Below, piece by piece: positions 26,720 through 36,569 of a stretch of DNA of 64,000 nucleotides. Positions within the stretch are counted from its first letter, which is position 1. The number at the start of each line of letters is the position of its first letter. The DNA lies in NCBI RefSeq assembly GCF_003111645.1, contig NZ_CP022187.1:2542001-2606000 (forward strand). Reading direction: 5' to 3'. The notes beneath the pieces are model-generated. The model worked only from the letters and a program-made list of their open reading frames with translations. It had not been told where the DNA came from and searched no databases. The DNA comes from Parazoarcus communis. GTDB lineage: Bacteria; Pseudomonadota; Gammaproteobacteria; Burkholderiales; Rhodocyclaceae. The position numbers were made by a program, and so were the translations under genes.

Positions 26720-28950
26720 CGCGGCAACTCGAGATGGAAGCTTGCGCCCTCTCCAGGCGCACTCTCGGCCCACACCCGTCCGCCCATGCGCTGCATCGCC
26801 TTGCGCACGATCGCCAGGCCGACGCCGGTGCCGGAATAATCTTCTGCGCGCTGAAGCCGCTGAAAAATATCGAAAATGCGATCGTGGAATTTCATGTCGA
26901 ATCCTATGCCGTTGTCGCGTACGAACAGGTGGCACCAATCGCCCTCCGCGCGCGCAACGATACGAATTTTCGCTGGTCGTGCCTGACGCGAATACTTGAG
27001 TGCATTGCCCACCAGATTGCGCAGAACCTGCGCCAGACCGTCAGGATCCACTTCAACGGAAATGTCAGAAACATCAACATCGATATGCACCTGGTTTTCG
27101 TCGATCTCCGCTGCATGTTCCGCGAGTATGCCACGCAGAACAGTGGCAAGGTTGACGCTGGTGCGCTGCAGACTGCGTCGCTCCATCCGCGAATAGGCGA
27201 GCAGATCGTCGATCAGCCGGGCCATCTGCTTGACGCCGGCGCGGATATTTCCGATGAAGAGCCGCCCTTCCTCGTCCAGACGATCCACATGGTCCTCGAG
27301 CAACAGGTGGCTGTAGCCGTCGATCCCCCGCAACGGCGCCTTGAGATCATGCGCAACCGAATAGGCGAAGGTTTCAAGCTCGTCGTTGAGTGCGGCAAGT
27401 TCGTTCGTACGCTGTTCGACGCGCAACTCCAGATCGGCATTCAGTTGCCGGATCCGCGCTTCCGCAGTCTTGCGCTCGGTCACGTCCAGCAGGGTTCCGA
27501 TGACGACCGTTCCTTCCTCATGAGGGATGCCGATCCCGTAGACCTCTGCCAGAAACTCCGAGCCGTCGTGCCGCTTCGCGCGCAGCACATAGTGCGCCCG
27601 GTCGGTATTGCCCGCCTCCCTGAGTCGCAACTGCCCCTCAACCAGAGGCAGATCAGCCGTCTGCACCAGCGCGCTGACCGGCACGCCCACAATGCTCTCC
27701 GTGGTGTAACCGAACCATTCGACAAGCTGCGGATTGCCGTACAGCATCCGCCCATCGTGGATCAGAAAAACTCCCACCAGTGCATGTTCGACCAGACTGC
27801 GAAAGCGCTCTTCACTCGCCGCCACTGCAGCAGACGCGTTCTTCTCCTGCTGGAGATCGTAGCAACTGCCGATAAAACCCAGAAAGACCCCGTCAGTGCC
27901 GAACAAGGGCTCACCGTGGTCCGAGAGCCAGTGATAGCCCCCATCATGAAAGCGCAGCCGATACTCGGTCACAAAGGCCTCCCGCCTGGCAATGGCGTCG
28001 GAATACACCTGCCGACAGCCTGCGACATCGTCGGGATGCACCCCTTGAAACCAGCCTTCGCCAAGCTCCTGGGCGACTTCCCGACCGGTAAACGCCTGCC
28101 ACGCGCGATTGACGTAATTTCGGCGGCCGTCAGCCCCTGCCCGCCAGGTGGGGTTGGGCATGCATTCAAGCAGGCGGACGTGGAAGTCGCGGGAATCGAG
28201 CACCTCGCGCATGAGCTCGGCCAGCGCCGTATCCAGTTGTCCCAGTTCATCCGCTCCCGAGACCGGCTCAGGCAAGGTTCCGCCACGCGCCTGCGACCGG
28301 ACATACACCAGCAGGCGCTCAATGCGGTTGGTCAGCAGCACGCTGACCATGACCCAGATGGCCCCCGACAACAGCAGGATGGGGAGCAACACGATCACGC
28401 TCTGCCCTGCTGCGTGATACAAGGCCGCGCGCAGGTGGGGGGCGGTATCGATCAACAGGCTCACGTATGCGGTCTGGCGTGCCCTGATCCCGCCGGCGGG
28501 AGACGGCAGCCGGACCGGAAACACGCCCCACATCTGCTGCGCATCGCGGTCATCCAGGATCTGCGCGCCGAGCGTGCTGCGTGCAGTCTCGACAAGTCCG
28601 TCCGGCGCTGCCTTGAAGCCGAACCGGGCAAGATCCTGATCGCGCATGCCCGGATGGCTTCCGGACAGCACGCGCCCCGTGCCGCCGACCAGCGCCGCAT
28701 AGGTGAGGTTTGGAAGCGTGATCTGCTGCGCCAGAAGGTGATCGACAAAGCCATCGTCCCCCTCGCGCATCGCCGCTTCAAGGTTCGCTGCCAGCGTCAC
28801 CCCGGTATGGCGTACGAGCGCCTCAAGCTGCGAGCGCGCCTCATCCGAATGCGTCTGGACGATGAAGGAGAACTGGGCGAGCGCCACCAACAGACCGAAG
28901 AAGAGCAGGATGAACAGCAGCAGGTGACGCAACGGCCGTTGCGATGCCAT
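26716..28950 (-). CDS. membrane PAS-PAS sensor histidine kinase
   Basis: This 744-residue kinase has membrane segments at about 9-31 and 183-206 around a 150-residue periplasmic domain. A HAMP-like linker (207-258), PAS domains at about 262-370 and 380-500 and a coiled coil follow. HisKA has phospho-His534 in VAHDLKAPLRGIDGY, and the ATPase domain has Asn649, DNGIGF 679-684 and GTGVGLAI 707-714. The phosphorylation region resembles that of bacteriophytochrome-type kinases, but there is no chromophore domain. It starts one base after the stop of the binding-lipoprotein gene, so the lipoprotein may deliver the signal to its periplasmic domain. Confidence 0.9.
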   Translation of the reverse strand: MASQRPLRHLLLFILLFFGLLVALAQFSFIVQTHSDEARSQLEALVRHTGVTLAANLEAAMREGDDGFVDHLLAQQITLPNLTYAALVGGTGRVLSGSHPGMRDQDLARFGFKAAPDGLVETARSTLGAQILDDRDAQQMWGVFPVRLPSPAGGIRARQTAYVSLLIDTAPHLRAALYHAAGQSVIVLLPILLLSGAIWVMVSVLLTNRIERLLVYVRSQARGGTLPEPVSGADELGQLDTALAELMREVLDSRDFHVRLLECMPNPTWRAGADGRRNYVNRAWQAFTGREVAQELGEGWFQGVHPDDVAGCRQVYSDAIARREAFVTEYRLRFHDGGYHWLSDHGEPLFGTDGVFLGFIGSCYDLQQEKNASAAVAASEERFRSLVEHALVGVFLIHDGRMLYGNPQLVEWFGYTTESIVGVPVSALVQTADLPLVEGQLRLREAGNTDRAHYVLRAKRHDGSEFLAEVYGIGIPHEEGTVVIGTLLDVTERKTAEARIRQLNADLELRVEQRTNELAALNDELETFAYSVAHDLKAPLRGIDGYSHLLLEDHVDRLDEEGRLFIGNIRAGVKQMARLIDDLLAYSRMERRSLQRTSVNLATVLRGILAEHAAEIDENQVHIDVDVSDISVEVDPDGLAQVLRNLVGNALKYSRQARPAKIRIVARAEGDWCHLFVRDNGIGFDMKFHDRIFDIFQRLQRAEDYSGTGVGLAIVRKAMQRMGGRVWAESAPGEGASFHLELPR

Positions 28951-28951
28951 G

Positions 28952-29914
28952 TCAGACGGCCTCGACCAGGTCTGCGACCAGCATGCCCTTGAGCACGAGC
29001 TCCCCCTCGAGCAGGCCGAGGGACTTCATTCTGCTGCTCATTGTCACGAGCACCTGCGCCAGCCCCGCGTCGGCACCGCCAAGCAAGCGGCGATTCTCCT
29101 CGGGACCAGGGAGCTGGATCAGCCCGAGCGCCGCCCGCAGCGCCACCTCGTCCAGAGACAGCCTTGCGCCGAGTCGCTCGGCAGCCGCAGCCGGGTCGGC
29201 AAGGAGCGCCAGTCGTGCCTCGAAATGCGCAGACACGGCTGCCTGCAGATCGGCGCGGCGCGTTCGCAGCACGTCTTCGCGCACAACCAGAACATCGACG
29301 ATTTCGCCGGGAATTTCACGCGATGAGAACAGCTCGCTAGCGCCAGCTTCCAACAGGCGGGAACGGACCGGTTCGAAGGTCACCAGGGCATCGACCTGCC
29401 CTGACGCAAAAGCCGACTCGTGCCGGTCAAGCGGCATCGAAACGATCTCGACACTGTGCAGCGGCAAACTGACGCGCTCCAGCGCCCGACCAATCAGATA
29501 GGCGCCCAGCGCCTCGGTTTCGACCCCGACCCGACACCCCTCGAGTTGATCAAGCGCCGAAATTCCGGGACGCGCCACGATGACGTCAGCGCCATCGGAA
29601 ACGTCGAAAACCAGCACGATGCGCAAGGGCTGCCGGCTTGCAGCCAGCGCAAGCGCCTCGTCCAGCGTGAGTCCTGCTGCATCGATCGTTCCGTTGCGGA
29701 AAGCCGAGAGCACCATCGAAGAGTTCGGAAAATCAAGTACGCGCAGGCGCTCCGGGCTGATCAGACCGCTTGCTTCGGCCAGTCTCAGGGGCGCATAACC
29801 AGGCCACGCATTGGCACCGAAGCGCAGCGGCTCAGTCGGGGGGGAGCAGGCCGTCAAGACCTTGCCCGCGCCCGCACACACCAGCAGCGACTGAAGGAAC
29901 CGACGTCGGATCAT
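28952..29914 (-). CDS. ABC-type substrate-binding lipoprotein (NMT1/SsuA-like), orphan
   Basis: This 320-residue protein of the NMT1/THI5-ThiY-SsuA class of binding proteins has GANAWPGYAPLRLAEASGLI at the start of the fold. The N-terminus combines an RRRFLQ twin-arginine-like motif with a lipobox Leu20-Thr-Ala-Cys23, so it is probably a lipoprotein exported folded. No permease or ATPase gene is adjacent. Instead a PAS kinase, a receiver and a GGDEF-EAL regulator follow in one operon, which suggests a sensory role. An ATG six codons upstream (29932) is an alternative start. The ligand is unknown; the class binds sulfonates, pyrimidines, nitrate or taurine. Confidence 0.83.
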   Translation of the reverse strand: MIRRRFLQSLLVCAGAGKVLTACSPPTEPLRFGANAWPGYAPLRLAEASGLISPERLRVLDFPNSSMVLSAFRNGTIDAAGLTLDEALALAASRQPLRIVLVFDVSDGADVIVARPGISALDQLEGCRVGVETEALGAYLIGRALERVSLPLHSVEIVSMPLDRHESAFASGQVDALVTFEPVRSRLLEAGASELFSSREIPGEIVDVLVVREDVLRTRRADLQAAVSAHFEARLALLADPAAAAERLGARLSLDEVALRAALGLIQLPGPEENRRLLGGADAGLAQVLVTMSSRMKSLGLLEGELVLKGMLVADLVEAV

Positions 29915-29939
29915 CCCCACCCCAAACTGCATTGCGCCG

Positions 29940-29959
29940 GGGGCGCGCCCTGGCGCCCC
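29940..29959 (-). terminator. GC hairpin after ssb
   Basis: A 7-bp perfect stem GGGGCGC/GCGCCCC with a six-base loop lies 23 bases past the ssb stop and just before the lipoprotein gene. It lacks a U-run, so termination strength is uncertain. Confidence 0.35.
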
Positions 29960-29982
29960 GTCCCTGAACGCTCAGACCCGTT

Positions 29983-30465
29983 TCAGAAGGGAATGTCGTC
30001 GTCAAAGTCCCCGAACCCGCCTTTTGCCGGCTTGGCAGCGGGTGCCGGTGCGGGCTGACGGCTGGGTGCGGCTGCAGGCGCATCGTATCCGCCGCTGTCG
30101 CCGCCACGCACCGGCGCCTCGCCACCGCCTTCACGGCGACCGAGCATCTTCATCTCGTCACCACGGATTTCGGTGGTGTAACGATCCTGACCTTCCTTGT
30201 CCTGCCACTTGCGCGTCTGCAGCCGACCTTCCACATAGATCTGACTGCCCTTGCGCAGGTACTGCGCAGCCACTTCGGCCACGCGCCCAAAGAACACGAC
30301 GCGATGCCACTCGGTGGCTTCACGACGCTCACCCGACGCCTTGTCCTTCCAGGTCTCGGTGGTCGCCACGGTCAGGTTGGTGATCGCGTCGCCGCTGGGT
30401 GCATAACGGGTCTCCGGGTCCTTGCCCAGGTTTCCGATCAGAATGACTTTATTCAGGGATGCCAT
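29983..30465 (-). CDS. ssb: single-stranded DNA-binding protein
   Basis: This 160-residue SSB has an N-terminal OB fold ([21 protein letters not shown], then [22 protein letters not shown]), a Gly/Pro/Ala-rich linker from about 115, and the acidic protein-interaction tip DFDDDIPF. It coats single-stranded DNA and recruits replication and repair proteins through the tip. It lies 23 bases downstream of the MFS gene on the same strand and close to uvrA. The MFS-ssb pair divergent from uvrA is a common betaproteobacterial arrangement. Confidence 0.96.
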   Translation of the reverse strand: MASLNKVILIGNLGKDPETRYAPSGDAITNLTVATTETWKDKASGERREATEWHRVVFFGRVAEVAAQYLRKGSQIYVEGRLQTRKWQDKEGQDRYTTEIRGDEMKMLGRREGGGEAPVRGGDSGGYDAPAAAPSRQPAPAPAAKPAKGGFGDFDDDIPF

Positions 30466-30488
30466 CCCGTTCTCCTATGAGTAGTGTG

Positions 30489-31697
30489 TCAACCCCGGGC
30501 CGGCGAGGGAACCGCGCGGACCGGAGGGGGGGTCATGCTTAGCGAAACCGCCAGCCAGATCAGGGCGAGCACGCCACACGCGAGGCTGACGCCGCCCGCA
30601 CCCAGGCGCTGCCCCAGCCATCCGCCGAACAGACCGCCGGCAAACAGCCCGATGGACTGCAAGGTGTTGTAGACGCCAAGCGCAGTGCCTTTCGCGGCAG
30701 GCGGCGCGATACGTGAAATCCACGACGGCTGGGTCGCCTCGAGGACGTTGAAAGCCACAAAGAACAGCGTCAGCCAGAACGCAATCGAGAGCAGGCCATC
30801 GCTCCAGAAATACAGTCCGAACTGAACGATTGCAAGTAAAAGCACAGCGCCGTTGAAGACCGGCTTGAGCCTGTTGTGACGCTCGGCAATGATGATCGCC
30901 GGCACCATCACGACGAAGGAGAGCAGCACGGCCGGCAGATAGACCTTCCAGTGCTCTGCAAGCGCCAGGCCACCGTGTGCCACCAACGCCGCCGGCACCA
31001 TGACCCACATCGTGGTCTGAATAAGGTGCAGCGCGAATACGCCGAAATTCAGTCGCATCAACTGCCCGTTGCGCAGGATGTCCATGAAGCTGCCTGCATT
31101 GGCACGCGGCACCGGTGGCGCGGCCGGCACCACCCACACCACGACGCCCATGGCGACGAACGCAAGCACGGCCGTCAGCCAGAAGATGCCACTCATGCCG
31201 ATCACCGAATACAGCAACGGTGCGGCAACCATCGATGCCGCAAAGACCAGCCCAATGCTTGAGCCGATCATTGCCATCACCTTGGTGCGGTGCTGATCCC
31301 GCGTAAGGTCAGCCGCGAGGGCCGTGACTGCCGCCGAAATCGCGCCGGCCCCCTGCAGCACGCGCCCGACGATGACCATGTAGATATCGCCCGCCATGGC
31401 TGCGATCGCGCTGCCGAGCACAAACAGCACCAAGCCGAACAGAATCACCGGCTTGCGACCGAACCGGTCCGAGGCCGCACCAAAGGCGATCTGCAGCAGC
31501 GCCTGCGTCGCGCCGTAGGCACCAATCGCCAGCCCCACCAGGGTGAGGTCGTCGCCACCCGGGATCGTGCGCGCATGCACTGCGAACACGGGCAGGATCA
31601 GGAACAGCCCCAGCATGCGCAGCGCAAAGATGGACGCAAGGCTGATCCCGGCTCGACGCTCGGCGGGCGTCATCGGATCACGTAGGGGTGGGGACAT
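30489..31697 (-). CDS. MFS transporter (YajR-like efflux family)
   Basis: This 402-residue protein has about 12 membrane segments and the MFS motif A as GAASDRFGRKP at 73-83. The helix-5 region GRVLQGAGAISAAVTALAADLTR resembles the antiporter motif C group of drug:proton exporters. The substrate is unknown. It is transcribed divergently from uvrA and upstream of ssb. A TAGAAT-like -10 lies upstream, but no good -35 is seen. It lacks the C-terminal YAM domain of E. coli YajR. Confidence 0.84.
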   Translation of the reverse strand: MSPPLRDPMTPAERRAGISLASIFALRMLGLFLILPVFAVHARTIPGGDDLTLVGLAIGAYGATQALLQIAFGAASDRFGRKPVILFGLVLFVLGSAIAAMAGDIYMVIVGRVLQGAGAISAAVTALAADLTRDQHRTKVMAMIGSSIGLVFAASMVAAPLLYSVIGMSGIFWLTAVLAFVAMGVVVWVVPAAPPVPRANAGSFMDILRNGQLMRLNFGVFALHLIQTTMWVMVPAALVAHGGLALAEHWKVYLPAVLLSFVVMVPAIIIAERHNRLKPVFNGAVLLLAIVQFGLYFWSDGLLSIAFWLTLFFVAFNVLEATQPSWISRIAPPAAKGTALGVYNTLQSIGLFAGGLFGGWLGQRLGAGGVSLACGVLALIWLAVSLSMTPPPVRAVPSPARG

Positions 31698-31731
31698 GCT
31701 GGACGCGGCGAAAAAGAAGGTGATTCTAACA

Positions 31732-31760
31732 TTGGCCCGGAGCGGCTTCTCTCTTATAGT
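31732..31760 (+). promoter_or_regulatory. uvrA: uvrA promoter
   Basis: TTGGCC (31732-31737) and TATAGT (31755-31760) are separated by 17 bases, and the ATG lies 29 bases past the -10. No LexA box of the CTGT-N8-ACAG type overlaps it. Confidence 0.55.
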
Positions 31761-31789
31761 TTTGTGTTCCCCCTCGCGCAGTCACGCTC

Positions 31790-34612
31790 ATGGACGAAAT
31801 CCGCATCCGCGGTGCCCGCACCCACAATCTCAAGAACATCAGCCTCGATCTGCCGCGAAACCGGCTGACGGTGATTACCGGTCTGTCGGGGTCGGGCAAG
31901 TCCTCTCTCGCCTTTGACACGCTGTACGCTGAAGGCCAGCGGCGCTATGTGGAGTCGCTGTCGGCCTACGCCCGTCAGTTTCTGCAGCTGATGGAGAAGC
32001 CCGATGTAGACCTGATCGAAGGCCTGTCACCGGCCATCTCGATCGAGCAGAAGGCCACCAGCCACAATCCGCGCTCGACAGTCGGCACCGTCACCGAGAT
32101 TCATGACTATCTGCGTCTCCTGTATGCGCGCGCAGGGACGCCTCACTGCCCCGACCACCCCGAGCACGCCCTCGAGGCCCAGAGCGTGGCGCAAATGGTC
32201 GACCATGTGCTCGCCCTGCCGGCGGAAACCCGGCTGATGATTCTTGCCCCTGTCGTTGCCGGACGGAAGGGCGAACAGCATGACCTGTTTTCCGAGCTCC
32301 GCGCCCAGGGCTTCGTCCGCGTGCGGGTCGACGGCGAGGTACATGAACTCGACAGCATGCCGCCGCTGGAAAAGGGCAAGCGTCACACGGTGGAGGTCGT
32401 CATCGATCGCTTCAAGGTACGTCCCGATCTTCGTGGGCGCATTGCCGAGTCCTTCGAAACCGCCCTCACCCACGCCGACGGCCGAGCGATAGCGGTCGAG
32501 ATGGACTCACAGGGGGAACACCTGTTCTCGGCCCGCTTCGCCTGCCCCGTCTGCAGCTACGCACTTGGCGAGCTGGAACCGCGACTGTTCTCCTTCAACA
32601 ATCCCGCGGGCGCCTGCCCGAAGTGCGATGGCCTGGGCCAGGTGGACTTCTTCGACCCCCAGCGCGTCGTCGCCCACCCTGAACTCTCGCTCGCGTCCGG
32701 GGCCATCCGGGGCTGGGACCGCCGTAACCAGTTTTACTTCCAGATGCTCTCCAGCCTGTCGAACCACTACGCGTTCGACATTGAGGCGCCCTTTGAGACC
32801 CTGCCGGCCGAAATTCGCGAGATCATTCTGAGCGGATCGGGCCGCGAGAAAATCGCCTTTGTGTATCTCGCGGACAATGGTCGCATGGTGGTGAAGGAAC
32901 ACCCCTTTGAGGGCATCGTCCCCAACCTTGAGCGCCGCCTCCGTGAAACCGACTCGGCCGCCGTACGCGAGGAACTGCTCAAGTTTCGCAGCACTCGCCC
33001 CTGCCCAAGCTGCGAAGGCACCCGGCTGCGTTCCGACGCACGCCACGTGCTGATCGGTGGCAGTGCTCTGCCTGCAGTGAGCCGCTTGCCGCTCGCCGAG
33101 TGCAAGACCTTCTTCGAGCACCTGAAGCTCGAGGGCCATCGCGCCCGAATCGCCGAAAAGATCGTCAAGGAAATTGCCGATCGCCTCAGTTTTCTGACCA
33201 ATGTCGGACTCGACTATCTGTCCCTGGATCGCTCGGCCGACACGCTGTCTGGCGGAGAGGCGCAGCGCATCCGCCTGGCGAGCCAGATCGGCTCAGGCCT
33301 GACCGGCGTGATGTATGTGCTCGACGAACCCTCGATCGGGCTTCACCAGCGTGACAACGACCGCTTGCTGGAGACCCTCCGCCGGCTGCGCGACCTCGGC
33401 AATACCGTCATCGTGGTCGAACATGACGAGGACGCCATTCGCAGCGCCGACCACCTCGTCGACATGGGCCCGGGCGCAGGGGAACACGGGGGCTACATCA
33501 TCGCCAGCGGCAAGCCCAAAGAGGTCATTGCCTGCGAAGCGTCGGTGACCGGCGCCTATCTGTCGGGCCGGAGACGCATCGCCATCCCGACCAGGCGAAC
33601 GCCAGCGGACGCATCCCGCATGGCTCGCCTGCGCGGCGCCAGCGGAAACAACCTCAGGGATGTCGATCTTGCCCTGCCGGTGGGCCTGTTCACTTGCGTC
33701 ACCGGCGTGTCGGGGTCTGGAAAGTCGACCCTGATCAACGACACCCTCGCCGCTGCCGCAGCCCAGCAGCTTTACCGCTCGAACACCGAACCCGCTCCGT
33801 ATGTCGCCCTTGAGGGGCTGGACGCATTCGACAAGGTCATCACCGTCGACCAGTCACCCATCGGACGCACGCCGCGCTCGAATCCGGCCACCTACACCGG
33901 ATTGATGACGCCGATCCGCGAGCTTTTCGCCGGCGTCCCGGAGGCACGCGCCCGCGGCTACGGCCCGGGAAGATTCTCCTTCAACGTAAAGGGCGGGCGC
34001 TGCGAGGCATGCCAGGGAGACGGCATGATCAAGGTTGAGATGCACTTCCTGCCCGACATGTACGTCCCGTGCGACACCTGCCACGGCAAGCGCTACAACC
34101 GCGAAACGCTCGAGATCCGCTACAAGGGCAAGACGATTTACGAAGTGCTCGAGATGACAGTCGAACAGGGCTTCGACTTCTTCCGCCCGGTGCCGGCGGT
34201 CGCACGCAAACTGGAGACCCTTAGCGAAGTCGGCCTGGGCTATATCCGTCTGGGCCAGAGCGCGACCACGCTCTCCGGCGGCGAGGCCCAGCGCGTCAAA
34301 CTCGCGCTCGAACTCTCGAAGCGCGACACCGGCCGCACCCTCTACATCCTCGACGAACCCACGACCGGGCTCCACTTCCAGGACATCGAACTCCTGCTCA
34401 AGGTGCTGCATCGTCTGCGCGACCATGGCAACACCATCGTCGTCATCGAACACAACCTCGACGTCATCAAGACCGCGGACTGGGTGATCGACATGGGTCC
34501 CGAGGGTGGCAATGGCGGCGGGACCATCGTATGCGCCGGCCCACCCGAAGAGATCGCCAGCTGCGTCACGAGTTACACCGGTCGCTACCTGGCAAAGGTA
34601 CTGACGCCATAG
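31790..34612 (+). CDS. uvrA: excinuclease ABC subunit A
   Basis: This 940-residue UvrA has two ABC modules, with Walker A motifs GLSGSGKSS (31-39) and GVSGSGKST (about 640-648) and signature motifs LSGGEAQR (about 486 and 828). Zinc modules show CPVC and CPKC pairs around 252-279, and CEAC and CDTC pairs around 738-765. The zinc insertion in the second half contacts damaged DNA. UvrA loads UvrB in nucleotide excision repair. The length is standard and both halves are intact. The absence of an obvious LexA box suggests non-SOS or weakly SOS-linked control here. Confidence 0.97.
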   Translation: MDEIRIRGARTHNLKNISLDLPRNRLTVITGLSGSGKSSLAFDTLYAEGQRRYVESLSAYARQFLQLMEKPDVDLIEGLSPAISIEQKATSHNPRSTVGTVTEIHDYLRLLYARAGTPHCPDHPEHALEAQSVAQMVDHVLALPAETRLMILAPVVAGRKGEQHDLFSELRAQGFVRVRVDGEVHELDSMPPLEKGKRHTVEVVIDRFKVRPDLRGRIAESFETALTHADGRAIAVEMDSQGEHLFSARFACPVCSYALGELEPRLFSFNNPAGACPKCDGLGQVDFFDPQRVVAHPELSLASGAIRGWDRRNQFYFQMLSSLSNHYAFDIEAPFETLPAEIREIILSGSGREKIAFVYLADNGRMVVKEHPFEGIVPNLERRLRETDSAAVREELLKFRSTRPCPSCEGTRLRSDARHVLIGGSALPAVSRLPLAECKTFFEHLKLEGHRARIAEKIVKEIADRLSFLTNVGLDYLSLDRSADTLSGGEAQRIRLASQIGSGLTGVMYVLDEPSIGLHQRDNDRLLETLRRLRDLGNTVIVVEHDEDAIRSADHLVDMGPGAGEHGGYIIASGKPKEVIACEASVTGAYLSGRRRIAIPTRRTPADASRMARLRGASGNNLRDVDLALPVGLFTCVTGVSGSGKSTLINDTLAAAAAQQLYRSNTEPAPYVALEGLDAFDKVITVDQSPIGRTPRSNPATYTGLMTPIRELFAGVPEARARGYGPGRFSFNVKGGRCEACQGDGMIKVEMHFLPDMYVPCDTCHGKRYNRETLEIRYKGKTIYEVLEMTVEQGFDFFRPVPAVARKLETLSEVGLGYIRLGQSATTLSGGEAQRVKLALELSKRDTGRTLYILDEPTTGLHFQDIELLLKVLHRLRDHGNTIVVIEHNLDVIKTADWVIDMGPEGGNGGGTIVCAGPPEEIASCVTSYTGRYLAKVLTP

Positions 34613-34715
34613 GCGCCGCCGACACCTGCGCTTACATTCGACCGGCCACTGATGCTTGCACTGCTACCTTAGTCGTATAAGGATAGTGCGATTGACAACC
34701 TGATCGAGGTACGCC

Positions 34716-35015
34716 ATGACCGAGCCGGACAGCACAGCCAGAATGCAGTACGCGCAGCGTGTCGAACGACGCATACGTTTTCTGAAGACCTTGAAGGACG
34801 CCGGACTCGGCCTCTATCTTCCGGCCGACGAACAGGCGCGAAAGCACAGCTTTGATCAGCTCGCACGCATGACGGCACGGCAGCGGGAGTTGTCCGAGCT
34901 CAGCGCCGACGACCTGGCGCGGGCTGCGGAGGCCTTTCGCACCCACATCGACGCCATGCAGGGGGTACTGCCTCACGATGTGCAATACAAGAACCGCATC
35001 CGCCGCAACTGGTAG
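34716..35015 (+). CDS. hypothetical protein, 99 residues
   Basis: I do not recognise this protein. It is soluble, highly charged and predicted to be mostly helical, with a basic first third (VERRIRFLKTLKDAG), an Ala/Glu-rich middle and a basic C-terminus ending RIRRNW. It has no cysteine, signal peptide or membrane segment. A GAGGTACGCC ribosome-site-like sequence precedes the ATG. It follows uvrA by 103 bases on the same strand and converges on galE. Codon use looks like its neighbours, and the length of the open frame with a ribosome site supports a real gene. Confidence 0.6.
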   Translation: MTEPDSTARMQYAQRVERRIRFLKTLKDAGLGLYLPADEQARKHSFDQLARMTARQRELSELSADDLARAAEAFRTHIDAMQGVLPHDVQYKNRIRRNW

Positions 35016-35030
35016 CGCGGAAACAGGCGT

Positions 35031-36053
35031 TCAAGCCTGACGATAGCCGTCCGGATTCCCCTGCTGCCAGCGCCACGCATCCTCGCACATCGTATCGAGG
35101 CCACGCTCGGCACGCCAACCGAGCACCTGCTCTGCCAGCGCAGGATCGGCCCAGCACTCCGCCACATCGCCGTCCCTGCGCGGCACGATGCGGAACGGCA
35201 CCGGACAGCCCGAGGCCTTCTCAAACGCAAGCACGACCTCAAGCACGCTGTAGCCACGACCCGTGCCGAGGTTGATCGCCGACAGCGACGGCAAGGAGTC
35301 GAAGCGTTCCACCGCACTCACATGACCGCGCGCCAGATCCACCACATGGATATAGTCCCGAACACCCGTACCATCGCGCGTAGGATAGTCGTTCCCGAAC
35401 ACCTGCAACTCACCAAGTTTGCCCACCGCGACCTGGCTCACATACGGCATCAGGTTATTGGGGATACCGCTCGGATCTTCGCCAATCTGCCCACTCTCGT
35501 CAGCACCGACCGGATTGAAGTAGCGCAGCAGCACCACTTTCCAGCCGGGGTCGGCCGCAGCGAGGTCGGTCAGAATTTCTTCGCTCATCAGCTTGGTGCG
35601 GCCATACGGATTGGTCGCCTGCGTCGGGAAGGACTCAGTGATCGGCACCGTGACCGGATCACCATATACCGTTGCCGATGAACTGAAGACGATGCGTTTG
35701 ACACCGAATTCGCCCATCACTTCCAGCAGCGAAAACAGGCCACCCAGATTGTTATCGTAGTACGCGAGCGGCATCCGCACCGACTCGCCAACCGCCTTCT
35801 TTGCCGCGAAATGAATGACTGCGGTGACCGCGTATTCCGAGAACACTTTCCTGAGCGCATCACGATTGCGCACGTCCGCTTCGATAACCGCCCGGAACCT
35901 CCTGCCAGCAAGCGCTTCCACACGCGTCAAGGCCAGCGGCGACGCGTTCGAGTAATCGTCGACCACCACCACTTCATGCCCCCCCCGGAGCAAGGCCAGG
36001 CAGGTGTGCGAGCCGATATAGCCGGCTCCGCCCGTCACAAGAATCACGCTCAT
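35031..36053 (-). CDS. galE: UDP-glucose 4-epimerase
   Basis: This 340-residue extended short-chain dehydrogenase has NAD motif GGAGYIG at 8-14, catalytic Ser126 in SSSATVYG, and Tyr150-x3-Lys154 in NPYGRTK. It interconverts UDP-glucose and UDP-galactose for lipopolysaccharide or exopolysaccharide. The ATG at 36053 is preferred to a TTG two codons upstream. It lies downstream of the terminator that closes the ribosomal block, so it should have its own promoter, which is not clear in the 31 bases between them. No other gal gene is adjacent. Confidence 0.95.
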   Translation of the reverse strand: MSVILVTGGAGYIGSHTCLALLRGGHEVVVVDDYSNASPLALTRVEALAGRRFRAVIEADVRNRDALRKVFSEYAVTAVIHFAAKKAVGESVRMPLAYYDNNLGGLFSLLEVMGEFGVKRIVFSSSATVYGDPVTVPITESFPTQATNPYGRTKLMSEEILTDLAAADPGWKVVLLRYFNPVGADESGQIGEDPSGIPNNLMPYVSQVAVGKLGELQVFGNDYPTRDGTGVRDYIHVVDLARGHVSAVERFDSLPSLSAINLGTGRGYSVLEVVLAFEKASGCPVPFRIVPRRDGDVAECWADPALAEQVLGWRAERGLDTMCEDAWRWQQGNPDGYRQA

Positions 36054-36083
36054 CCGCAACCTCCGCGCAGCACGTAAGAGACG

Positions 36084-36114
36084 AAAAAAAGGCCGGGTAT
36101 CCCCGACCTTTTTT
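36084..36114 (-). terminator. rho-independent terminator of the alpha ribosomal operon
   Basis: On the minus strand the stem AAAAAAGG-C-CGGG / CCCG-A-CCTTTTTT with a four-base loop ends in a run of U. The A and T tracts on both sides make it work in both directions. It follows rplQ by 30 bases and separates the ribosomal block from galE. Confidence 0.85.
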
Positions 36115-36143
36115 ATACCAAGCGAATCTTACAAAGATCCAGC

Positions 36144-36542
36144 TCAGGCAGCAACTGCTTCTTCTTCAACGACGACGTCCGTTTCCGGACGGTCGAGCAG
36201 CTCGACGAAAGCCATCGGTGCATTGTCGCCATCACGGAAACCGCACTTCAGGATGCGAAGGTAACCGCCGTTACGCGATGCGTAACGAGGACCCAGCGCG
36301 TCAAACAACTTGACGACCATTTCGCGGTCGCGCAGGCGATCGAATGCCAGACGACGATTTGCCAGGCTCGGCTTCTTGCCCAGCGTGATCATCGGCTCGA
36401 CGACCCGACGCAGTTCCTTCGCCTTCGGGAGCGTCGTCTTGATTACTTCATGGCGCAGCAGAGCGTTAGCCATGTTACGGAACATCGCCTGACGATGGCT
36501 GCTGGTCCGGTTCAGCTTGCGAAGACCATTACGGTGACGCAT
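36144..36542 (-). CDS. rplQ: 50S ribosomal protein L17
   Basis: This 132-residue L17 has the family N-terminus [19 protein letters not shown] and the core [17 protein letters not shown]-terminal acidic tail ([10 protein letters not shown]) extends the protein beyond the roughly 120-127 residues common in enterics. L17 binds 23S rRNA near the exit tunnel. It is the last gene of the alpha operon, 27 bases after rpoA and followed by a terminator. Confidence 0.97.
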   Translation of the reverse strand: MRHRNGLRKLNRTSSHRQAMFRNMANALLRHEVIKTTLPKAKELRRVVEPMITLGKKPSLANRRLAFDRLRDREMVVKLFDALGPRYASRNGGYLRILKCGFRDGDNAPMAFVELLDRPETDVVVEEEAVAA

Positions 36543-36569
36543 ATTAATTCCTCACTTCACTGATACCGA

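Noticed and set aside
28952..29914. Reading the binding lipoprotein as part of an ABC importer
   Set aside because: No permease or ATPase gene is adjacent on either side; the operon continues with signalling genes.
31698..31789. A LexA (SOS) box at uvrA
   Set aside because: No CTGT-N8-ACAG-like palindrome is present near the visible -35/-10 elements.
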